A stretch of DNA of 64,000 nucleotides from Glaciecola sp041380235 (GTDB taxonomy: Bacteria; Pseudomonadota; Gammaproteobacteria; Enterobacterales; Alteromonadaceae). Of this stretch, positions 1 to 7,167 are shown piece by piece. Within the stretch, counting starts at the first letter, position 1. Every line of letters begins with the position of its first letter. The position numbers and the translations under genes are program-made. Location: positions 1 through 64,000 of the forward strand of contig NZ_JBGIYY010000019.1 of NCBI RefSeq assembly GCF_041380235.1. The letters are read 5' to 3'. The notes below the pieces were generated by a model. It had not been told where the DNA came from and did not search any database. It was given only the letters and a program-made list of their open reading frames with translations.

Positions 1-145
1 ACTCACGTTCAACATATTTGGGTAAGTATTTTCCTTGCTCTGCTAAGCTGTCGGTAAACTCTGGATAGAAACGTTCTACCAATTGATACAGTAAGGTAGT
101 TTCAGGGCGATGTCGTTTGTACTTTTGTTCTTGCTGTATTGACAG
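1..145 (-). mobile_element. IS91-type transposase, N-terminal fragment (runs off left edge)
   Basis: Read on the minus strand, this stretch is open from about position 145 to the window edge. It encodes RHRPETTLLYQLVERFYPEF followed by a segment ending LPKYVERE. This is the characteristic N-terminus just ahead of the zinc-binding region of IS91/Y2-type transposases. An in-frame stop lies directly upstream and no ATG is available in this frame (only CTG or ATT), so the 5' end is probably damaged. A different fragment of the same protein family lies at 40619-40852. Whether the gene is complete beyond the edge cannot be seen. Confidence 0.6.
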
Positions 146-607
146 AAAAATCTTTCATCCTTAAATCGTGGTATTCTAGGATGTCAAACAAGCGCTCAGA
201 AAACGACTGAACAATCAGCCTGATTTTGGGGTGTGTAGTATTGCCGTTTTACCTTGAACGTCCGCTCCAGGGAGTGACAACTCAAAAATCCAATATGGCC
301 AGTTATCGAGGGCATTGCGGTCATTTTCAGTAAAAACTCAATAGTGGCAATCTGCCCATTGCAAACCTACCTAATTTTGCACAAAACAGAAGTTTTTCCA
401 AATTATCAGAAATTGTAATTTCCAACCCTAGAATGCAAATAGCCTTTATAACATTACATCACTCAACAAGGCATCTGCATTACCTTTGTTGCTAACACTG
501 GGACTCGGCTTAACATTTGCGAGTTGCTGCATCAACACTAGCTCGATTCCACAGCAGGCAGTAGGAGTAAATAGATAATTTGTGACTAGCTAAACATGTA
601 ACCAGCA
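146..607. other. Non-coding or decayed stretch beside the IS91 fragment
   Basis: No convincing gene. One plus-strand frame (about 432-578) is open and reads like a lipoprotein signal (LPLLLTLGLGLTFASCC) but has no ATG, GTG or TTG start and ends after about 20 more residues. It is probably chance or a remnant. The stretch lies downstream of recO, where pdxJ would often be found in other gammaproteobacteria. Confidence 0.4.
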
Positions 608-1351
608 CTATCTTGAGATAAAAAGCTCTCGCGACTTTAGTGGTTTATCGCCAATAATAGGCAAAAAAGCCTGTCTGCAAATATACTTAGCGGCTCTTCT
701 TGCGCTCGGCGAAAAATCTTTTTGTGCAATCGAAATAATATCTCGTCCGCTCAATGCATAGGCTTGCTTAGCCGAGCAGGCGATAAAACCTTGTTCAGAG
801 ACAAAGCTGTAGCTTAAGTCGGCTATAATTTGTTCACCCGTATCAGCGGTATAGTTAAAGTCGGGTAAGTACCCTAGCTCTTGCAGTAACAAAAGCTCAA
901 ACTCTCGAAGAATAGGCTCCACATCGCCTGTAGGAATTGAGTTTGCGTTAATTTCTGCAGCTGTATTGTCGTTTGAGACTCTTTCAAGGGCTGTGAGGGT
1001 CCGTTGATATTGTTCAAATAGCATACTCATAGGCTCAGTTTCAGGGATTGCTCGCATCAGCAGTTCATTTAGGTAAAAGGCACTGTACAAACTTGTACCC
1101 TTTAAATTCAGCGAGCTTTGCAAAGCCTCGGCAATGCCTAAGTTTTTGAGTTGACTGCGACCACTTAGCTCAAACGAAAGCAACTGCAAAGGTTGGATCA
1201 AGCTTTTTCGGTCAGATTTACTGGCCCCTCTAGCGCCTTTTGCCACTGCGCTAATGCGTCCATACTGACGCGTAAAAAAATCTACAATCAGGCTGGTTTC
1301 ACGATATGGCCGGCGGTGTATCACATAACCTGTCGCTTCAAGCTTGCTCAT
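608..1351 (-). CDS. recO: DNA repair protein RecO
   Basis: A 247-residue RecO, the recombination mediator that works with RecR to load RecA onto SSB-coated single strands in the RecF pathway. The N-terminal OB-fold is recognisable: GYVIHRRPYRETSLIVDFFT, then GRISAVAKGARG. A helical C-terminal domain follows, containing FELLLLQELGYLPDF. Length matches the family (about 240). The ATG at 1351 is preceded by a weak GAG ribosome site. It lies 88 nt downstream of recJ on the same strand and is probably cotranscribed. In most gammaproteobacteria recO sits in rnc-era-recO-pdxJ, so this position is unusual. Function is known from the family; the operon link is inferred. Confidence 0.93.
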   Translation of the reverse strand: MSKLEATGYVIHRRPYRETSLIVDFFTRQYGRISAVAKGARGASKSDRKSLIQPLQLLSFELSGRSQLKNLGIAEALQSSLNLKGTSLYSAFYLNELLMRAIPETEPMSMLFEQYQRTLTALERVSNDNTAAEINANSIPTGDVEPILREFELLLLQELGYLPDFNYTADTGEQIIADLSYSFVSEQGFIACSAKQAYALSGRDIISIAQKDFSPSARRAAKYICRQAFLPIIGDKPLKSRELFISR

Positions 1352-1380
1352 AAAACTCTATAAGTATTCGTTTACCGGCC

Positions 1381-1445
1381 ATAGACATTACCTGTGGACA
1401 TTACAAATAGACATTGCCTATAAACAATACTCATAAACATTACCC
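1381..1445. repeat. Five tandem 13-bp units between recJ and recO
   Basis: Five consecutive 13-nt units start at 1381, 1394, 1407, 1420 and 1433, with approximate consensus ATAGACATTACCT. Units 1, 3 and 5 agree best; units 2 and 4 carry several substitutions. The last unit contains the recJ stop codon. The period is exact over 65 nt, so the array is real, but the function is unknown. It could have arisen by slippage, or could be a regulatory or protein-binding array in the recJ-recO transcript. Confidence 0.85.
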
Positions 1446-3176
1446 AATCACATCTATGCAAGAAACCATTAACTGCACATTCACCTGCCCACGAAATTCG
1501 TTCACATCAAGCCGGTAGGCTAAATGCACTTTGCTCACCTCTGGGTTGGGCCATTCTTCTGGATCGATATTAAAGGCAATCGCATCAAATACCTGCTGCT
1601 GTTTTTGCACCACCATTTTCAAATGCTTCTCGCCAACAATACGATGGCTAACTAAGGTAAACTCATCGTCAAACAAGGGCTCTTCAAACTGTTGTCCCCA
1701 AGGGATCGACATTTTCAACAATTCGGCGGTTTCTAAAATCATATCTTTGGTGTCTAAAGAGCCATCAGACAGCAGCGTTTGTGCTTTTGGAAGATGTTTA
1801 CTCGCAATCGCGACTTCTTGCTCAAAAGCGGCTTTAAATTCGGCTAAATGGGTTTTATGCAAAGACAAGCCGGCCGCCATTGCATGCCCACCAAACTTCT
1901 TAATCATAAGCGGATACTGAGTATGAATACGCTCCAATACATCTCGAATATGCACGCCAGGGATAGACCTAGCGGAGCCTTTTATCGACACTTCGTCTTC
2001 ATTGGCAAAGGCAATGGTGGGTTTATAGTACTTTTCTTTGATGCGACCTGCGAGGATCCCCACGACCCCTTGATGGTAATCTTCATCATATAAAATAATG
2101 CCGGAGGGCATATCACTATCAGAAAGTTCTAAATCGGCTAATGCAAGCTCCGCGGCTTGCTGCATGTCTTGTTCGATGCTGCGCCGCTCTCTGTTCAAGG
2201 CATCTAACTGCGCCGCAATTTTATACGCATCTTCGTTGTTTTCAGTCATCAAGCAATGAATGCCTACCGACATATCTTGCAAACGACCGGCTGCATTTAA
2301 ACGCGGACCTAACACAAAGCCTAGATCTGAAGAGGCGATGCGCGCAGGGTCGCGGCTAGCGATATCGAGCATGGCCAAAATGCCCACTCTGGTTTTGCGA
2401 GCGCGAATTCTCGCGACACCTTGATGCACCAAAATACGATTATTTTGGTCAAGAGGCACAACGTCAGCCACTGTACCCAGCGCTACAATATCTAAGTATT
2501 TAGCTAAATTGGGCGCTGTAATCGTCCTATCGGTAAAATAGTCCTTACTGGTGAGTAAAGCCTTAACCGCTGACATCACATAAAATGCGACGCCCACTCC
2601 CGCAAGATGTTTAGACGGGAACTCGCAGCCCGGTTGATTGGGGTTGACAATGGCAGCGGCGGCAGGCAAATCTTGACCTGCCAAATGATGATCAGTGATC
2701 ACCACCTGCATTCCCAGCGAGTTGGCGAGCGCCACGCCGTCTATGCTCGAAATACCGTTATCTACTGTGATAATGAGATTTGCGCCTTGCTCATGCGCCA
2801 TTTGCACAACCGGAGGAGTCAGGCCATAACCAAAATCAAAGCGATTGGGCACAATAAATTGAACTTGAGCATGACCAAAATCTCGCAGGCTAAGCATGCA
2901 CAGAGCGGTACTGGTGGCTCCGTCGGCATCAAAATCGCCAACAATGCAAATGTTCTTTTGCCCGGTTATTGCGTCGCTTATGACCGCTGCTGCGGCATCG
3001 ATACCCTTTAAGGACTGATAATGCAGCAGTTGCGATGCTTTGGTGCTGACCTCGCTGACGTCAGATACCCCTCGATGCCGCAAAATTTTATCTAAAAGTG
3101 GCGGCAATGTTGAGTCAATGGCTTGTTCACAAACTACGTCACGATATTGGATTTGCACAGTGGTTTTGTCGCTCAT
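1440..3176 (-). CDS. recJ: Single-stranded-DNA-specific exonuclease RecJ
   Basis: A 578-residue 5'-3' ssDNA exonuclease of the DHH phosphoesterase superfamily, used in RecF-pathway resection, mismatch repair and base excision repair. Metal-binding motifs are visible in order: DFDADGATST near residue 80, VITDHHLAG near 160, a GVGVAFYVM stretch, GPRLNAAGRL near 290, and the DHHA1 motif FGGHAMAAGL near 430. Length agrees with E. coli RecJ (577). The ATG at 3176 has a weak ribosome site. In many relatives recJ follows dsbC directly. Here about 11 kb of accessory genes lie between them, and recO follows instead of prfB-lysS. Confidence 0.97.
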   Translation of the reverse strand: MSDKTTVQIQYRDVVCEQAIDSTLPPLLDKILRHRGVSDVSEVSTKASQLLHYQSLKGIDAAAAVISDAITGQKNICIVGDFDADGATSTALCMLSLRDFGHAQVQFIVPNRFDFGYGLTPPVVQMAHEQGANLIITVDNGISSIDGVALANSLGMQVVITDHHLAGQDLPAAAAIVNPNQPGCEFPSKHLAGVGVAFYVMSAVKALLTSKDYFTDRTITAPNLAKYLDIVALGTVADVVPLDQNNRILVHQGVARIRARKTRVGILAMLDIASRDPARIASSDLGFVLGPRLNAAGRLQDMSVGIHCLMTENNEDAYKIAAQLDALNRERRSIEQDMQQAAELALADLELSDSDMPSGIILYDEDYHQGVVGILAGRIKEKYYKPTIAFANEDEVSIKGSARSIPGVHIRDVLERIHTQYPLMIKKFGGHAMAAGLSLHKTHLAEFKAAFEQEVAIASKHLPKAQTLLSDGSLDTKDMILETAELLKMSIPWGQQFEEPLFDDEFTLVSHRIVGEKHLKMVVQKQQQVFDAIAFNIDPEEWPNPEVSKVHLAYRLDVNEFRGQVNVQLMVSCIDVIG

Positions 3177-3302
3177 GTCTAGTTGCTATTAGATTACCGT
3201 ATTTTAGTGTCTGAACCTAGGGCAAGCATTGATAATAACTCAGGTAACCTGTTTGCAATTTACAAGGGACTTAGGTCAATTGGCTAATAAGGGCCTTCTT
3301 CT

Positions 3303-3764
3303 TTAGTTGCTGTTTTCGATGGTTAAACCTTCATGAGCAATTTCAATACTTTCAATTGCCACTTCATTGCCATCGGATTTTAAATCGGTTCCTGTGATTT
3401 TGGTTGGCCATGCGTTAACAAGCTTCCACACCATGGTTGGAGCACCCGTTTCATCAAGCAAACTAATCGTCATGGGTAAGCGTTTTATGGTGTTCATCTT
3501 GATTTGGCTAAACCAGTCCCAAAACTTGTCATCTGATTTACAAACGCCTTTTTTCATCGTCACATTGCCAGATGTTTGAATACCGGGCATTTTAACCGTC
3601 GAAAACATGTTACTGTTGTCTGCTCGATACTCAATTGTCTGTGACTCAGCATCTAATCCCGATACTTCTTGAAAAGACATTACTTTTGAATCCCACTTCA
3701 CTTGAAAATAAAATTTTGGCATTGGCCATAGTGATTGCGATTTTGCGCTGCCGTCGTCAGCCAT
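3303..3764 (-). CDS. Contractile-tail/eCIS inner tube protein (T4 gp19-like)
   Basis: A 153-residue protein with the signature of phage tail tube and extracellular contractile injection system tube proteins (Afp1/Pvc1 type, gp19-like). Diagnostic segments are FYFQVKWDSKVMSFQEVSGL, FWDWFSQIKMNTIKR, and the end WPTKITGTDLKSDGNEVAIE then HEGLTIEN. In complete systems such hexamers stack into the inner tube inside the sheath. A ribosome site (AAGGAG) precedes the ATG at 3764. The gene itself looks intact. The only related neighbour is a sheath C-terminal remnant just upstream (3797-3982). No baseplate, spike, AAA+ ATPase or toxin gene is present, so it is probably an orphan left from a deleted locus. 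Confidence 0.85.
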   Translation of the reverse strand: MADDGSAKSQSLWPMPKFYFQVKWDSKVMSFQEVSGLDAESQTIEYRADNSNMFSTVKMPGIQTSGNVTMKKGVCKSDDKFWDWFSQIKMNTIKRLPMTISLLDETGAPTMVWKLVNAWPTKITGTDLKSDGNEVAIESIEIAHEGLTIENSN

Positions 3765-3796
3765 TATTGATTCTCCTTGCGAATGCGTTAAATGTT

Positions 3797-3982
3797 TTAT
3801 GATTTTTGCATATGTTGTTGGAATATTATTTCAATAAATTCTTCGGGTCTAGAGATAGCGACTCGCAACTCGGTATGCAAAATACTCTCTAAAATATCTT
3901 CACCGGTCATGGTTTCGTTGAAGCCAGAGTGCACACTAAAGGCATCTGCTGGCACAATCCCGGCCAACCAACCGAGAGTTAA
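3797..3982 (-). pseudogene. Tail/eCIS sheath protein, C-terminal remnant
   Basis: The minus-strand frame ending at the TAA at 3797-3799 reads LGWLAGIVPADAFSVHSGFN, then ETMTGEDILESILHTELRVA and ISRPEEFIEIIFQQHMQKS. This is the conserved C-terminus of contractile tail sheath proteins, where a G-ETMTxxDIL segment is followed by xVRPAEFIILxFxHKMQ. The frame is closed by a TGA just upstream and no start codon is available, so only about 60 codons survive of a protein usually longer than 350 residues. It sits 32 nt upstream of the tube gene in the sheath-then-tube order of eCIS loci. The match is by eye from family knowledge. Confidence 0.7.
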
Positions 3983-4413
3983 TCAAGAAAACAATCAATC
4001 TGATAAGCCATATCAGGCAAAGATTGTGAGTTGATTATCCGATACACAAAGCCTTAAACGCGACTGCAGTTTTGGCGCTTAAACGGCAAGTCAACACACT
4101 GTGCTAAACGATACACTATTGCGTGGTAGGGCCACCCGCTCAACTCTCGAAATTTTTATACTCACAGTCTAGACGTTTGCGTAATTGATGGTAGGCATTT
4201 CAACAAAAACCAGCAAATTCCAGCCTCAATCAACATCAGCCCAATCTAAAAGACATGTCTCACAGAGGCTAGTCGGTTGCAAGCAGCCATATTCGTCAGG
4301 CGAATGACCTGCTTCATGCGCAACTAGACTTATCGCTGAGTTTGAGCTCAAGCACATGGTATTTATGTATAAGTTCAAGCAATAATTAACGTAAGCGGCA
4401 TGTATACCGAGGG
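3983..4413. other. Gene-free stretch upstream of the sheath remnant
   Basis: About 430 nt with stops in all frames and no recognisable gene. It separates the minus-strand sheath remnant from the plus-strand solute-binding protein gene and probably holds the latter's promoter plus debris of the lost tail locus. No further sheath sequence was recognised in it. Confidence 0.5.
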
Positions 4414-4419
4414 GTGACT

Positions 4420-5196
4420 TTGCTTTTTTTCAATCGTCTTGCTTTATGTATTTTGTTTATTTCGTCACAGACTGCGGCTAAAGCGGTATTTGCTAGTGAT
4501 GATGTAAATTTACAGTTTTATACCCATTCAATACAAGAAGCCGTGCAAACAAATGCGCATGGTGAGTTAGTAGGGGTACCTAAGGGCGGACGACGAGCCT
4601 TGGATGTGGAGATAATTCGCTGGATTATTAAGGACTTAAATCTAAAAAATAATATACAGGTTCTGCCTTTTGCTCGGGCGCTAAGAAAGCTTCAGTCGGA
4701 AGATAATATCGCGGTCTTTAATATTTTAAGAACCAAAGAGCGCAATGATAGCGTGCAATGGATAGGTCCCATGCGCAGATACCGCTCCTACTTTTATGAA
4801 GCAATAGCGCGCCCTCAAAGTCTAAGGGATTTTGATGATGCGAAGAAAGTGGATAGCGTTTGCGTGCTGAATGGAAACATACATCAAACGGTGCTTCAGA
4901 GTAAAGGGTTTAGCAATTTGATATTGGCTAACTCTTATACACAATGTGTTGATTTACTGCTGCGTGGCCGGGTGCATTTAATAGCGTCCTCAGAAAACCC
5001 TTACTTTATGAATAACTTAGAACGTCCAACTGAAATTCAGCGAACGCCTATCTTGATTTTTTCAAACGATGGATATTTAGCGTTATCTTTAAATGTTTCA
5101 TTAGACACCATTATTCGCTTGCAGTCCTCCATAGATAAACTGCTCGCAAGTGAAGATTATCAACGCATACTTACTACATACTCTGCTAAGAAGTAA
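4420..5196 (+). CDS. Periplasmic solute-binding-like protein (SBP_bac_3 fold)
   Basis: A secreted protein of about 258 residues. A signal peptide (LALCILFISSQTAAKAVFA) is followed by a two-lobed solute-binding fold of the amino-acid-binding type, judged from LVGVPKGGRRALDVEIIRWI, then FARALRKLQ and VQWIGPM. No transporter genes adjoin it, so it is an orphan binding or sensory-type protein and its ligand is unknown. Two starts are possible: GTG at 4414 overlaps the GAGGGG ribosome site (4409-4414), whereas TTG at 4420 lies 5 nt after it and is preferred. The gene is flanked by the decayed tail locus and by the glutamate-synthase-domain gene on the other strand. Confidence 0.7.
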   Translation: MLFFNRLALCILFISSQTAAKAVFASDDVNLQFYTHSIQEAVQTNAHGELVGVPKGGRRALDVEIIRWIIKDLNLKNNIQVLPFARALRKLQSEDNIAVFNILRTKERNDSVQWIGPMRRYRSYFYEAIARPQSLRDFDDAKKVDSVCVLNGNIHQTVLQSKGFSNLILANSYTQCVDLLLRGRVHLIASSENPYFMNNLERPTEIQRTPILIFSNDGYLALSLNVSLDTIIRLQSSIDKLLASEDYQRILTTYSAKK

Positions 5197-5446
5197 TGCA
5201 AACTGCATTTCAAATGAACTGGGTTATGAATTTTAATGTTAGATCGAACAGGCAATATGCACCATATGCCGCTAGTTTGCCGATAGAATCAATGGGTCGC
5301 AAGAGTAAATGTGTCAAAAAATCTCGATATGGCGGAGCGACTGATACATCGGCAAAGTGAGATGGGTTAAGCTCAATACTCACTGACCAATAGGCTAGCT
5401 AAATAGGGCGTCATCGACCAACAAAGCGGAATTTTCAGCCACTCTC
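5197..5446. other. Short gap with a possible decayed minus-strand reading frame
   Basis: On the minus strand a frame stays open for about 62 codons (roughly 5399 to the TGA at 5210-5212) with gene-like codon use. It includes ELNPSHFADVSVAPPYRDFL and LIRPIDSIGKLAAYG-like stretches, but no start codon and no family could be recognised. It may be the tail of a lost gene or chance. Confidence 0.2.
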
Positions 5447-7084
5447 CTAGCTCGCGCTCAGCGCCTCTGTTTTATTTTCTATTTCAGTAAGCTGTGTCAC
5501 CGGCTTGAAAGTCGCTGCTGATGATTCTGCGACGTCTAAGCGGTAGCGCTCAGGAATATCGCCGCTCACAAACGCACCTGGTTTTACCAAGGGGAATACT
5601 TGGTCATAGCGCTTTACTTGTTCTTGGCTAACGCGCCTAAAAATATGCGTTCGATTCACCTCGTGAGGGGATTGAATGCCCGCCGACGACATGATATCAA
5701 CCGCCGCGTGCACGGTTTTTTGTTGAAAGTTATATACCCTTTCAGACTTCTCTTCAGGTACCAAGCCTTTCGAAAGCTTAGGGTCTTGGGTGGCGACCCC
5801 CGTTGGGCAGCGATTAGTATTACAGCTGAGCGATTGAACGCAGCCTAGGGCCAACATCATGCCGCGAGCGCTGTTGCAAATATCCGCGCCAATGGCTAAA
5901 TTTTTAACCAAATGAAAACCTGAAATAATCTTGCCGCTGGCTATCAGCTTTATATCTTTGCGCAGTCCAAACCCTGTTAAGGCGTCATCGACAAACGATA
6001 AAGCCTCGCGAAGGGGCGAGCCAATAGAGTTTGAATACTCCAAAGGCGCTGCGCCCGTGCCGCCTTCACCGCCATCCACGGTGATAAAATCAGGTCCATC
6101 GTCCAACTGAAGCATGGCTTTACAAATTGCCATAAACTCACTCTTTCTGCCGATTGCGAGTTTAAACCCAATAGGCTTACCCCCCGAGAGTTTGCGCAGT
6201 TGTGCAATAAACTCAATAAGCTCAATGGGTGTTTTAAAGGCAGAATGAAATGGCGGAGAATCTACCTCAGTGCCCGGTTCCACCCCCCTAATTTCAGCAA
6301 TTTCAATGGTGTTTTTACTGGCAGGCAGTATGCCTCCATGACCGGGTTTTGCACCTTGAGATAGCTTTATCTCGATCATTTTCACCTGTGGATCGCTAGC
6401 GGCTTTTTTAAATTTTTCCGCATCAAAATGTCCATCGGGTGTTCTACAGCCAAAATACCCTGTACCGACCTGCCAAACCAAATCCCCTCCATTTGCTTTA
6501 TGGTAAGGGCTGATCCCCCCCTCTCCTGTGTTGTGATAGAAATTTCCTAAACTGGCCCCTTTGTTTAAAGCCAGCAACGCATTTTGACTCAGTGAACCAA
6601 AACTCATGGCTGAAATATTAAGAATGCTTGCTTCGTAAGGTTGAGTGCAGCGCTTACCGCCTACCTTTATTCGAGGCTGGCAATCAATGTCTTCAACGTT
6701 GAGCGCTGAAATAGAATGGCCTATCCACTCATAGCCTGTTTTGTATGTATCTACTTGGGTACCAAAAGGAACGGTGTCGCGATTATTTTTTGCGCGCTGA
6801 TATACGATGTTACGAAACATCCTATTGATGGGCGCCCCGCCAGTGTCAGATTCGACCAAATACTGCTGCACAAAAGGACGGATTTCTTCCATAAACCATC
6901 GTCCACGGGCCAACACTGGAAAGTTGCGCCATAATGCATGCTTGGTTTGTTTCATATCGTGGATCACAAGCAGAAGCAAAGGCACGGTAACTAAACCAAG
7001 CCACAATAAGGGGCTATGGAAATAGGCAGCAATGGCCACTAAAATATTCAGAAGAATCGAAACTACGAGGATAGAAAAAGCCAT
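5447..7084 (-). CDS. Membrane-anchored FMN-binding glutamate synthase-domain protein
   Basis: A 545-residue protein with two hydrophobic segments at about residues 3-40, then a soluble domain matching the FMN/Fe-S synthase domain of glutamate synthase (GltB-like, as in archaeal-type stand-alone proteins). Visible motifs are ISAMSFGSLSQNALLALNKG, HNTGEGGISPYH, KPGHGGILPA, TVDGGEGGTGAAPLE and ASGKIISGF. A C-x5-C-x4-C cluster site lies in ALGCVQSLSCNTNRCPTG. The glutaminase domain and GltD subunit are absent, so normal NADPH-glutamate synthase activity is not implied; the electron donor and true substrate are unknown. The ATG at 7084 has a distant AAGGAT ribosome site. It lies 83 nt downstream of the sortase-system kinase and may or may not be cotranscribed. 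Confidence 0.88.
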   Translation of the reverse strand: MAFSILVVSILLNILVAIAAYFHSPLLWLGLVTVPLLLLVIHDMKQTKHALWRNFPVLARGRWFMEEIRPFVQQYLVESDTGGAPINRMFRNIVYQRAKNNRDTVPFGTQVDTYKTGYEWIGHSISALNVEDIDCQPRIKVGGKRCTQPYEASILNISAMSFGSLSQNALLALNKGASLGNFYHNTGEGGISPYHKANGGDLVWQVGTGYFGCRTPDGHFDAEKFKKAASDPQVKMIEIKLSQGAKPGHGGILPASKNTIEIAEIRGVEPGTEVDSPPFHSAFKTPIELIEFIAQLRKLSGGKPIGFKLAIGRKSEFMAICKAMLQLDDGPDFITVDGGEGGTGAAPLEYSNSIGSPLREALSFVDDALTGFGLRKDIKLIASGKIISGFHLVKNLAIGADICNSARGMMLALGCVQSLSCNTNRCPTGVATQDPKLSKGLVPEEKSERVYNFQQKTVHAAVDIMSSAGIQSPHEVNRTHIFRRVSQEQVKRYDQVFPLVKPGAFVSGDIPERYRLDVAESSAATFKPVTQLTEIENKTEALSAS

Positions 7085-7167
7085 AGGCGCAAAGCATCCT
7101 TTTTAATATTTTTATTAGAATAAAGATGACTCATATTATTAGCTGCAAGCATATGCTAACTCACCAT

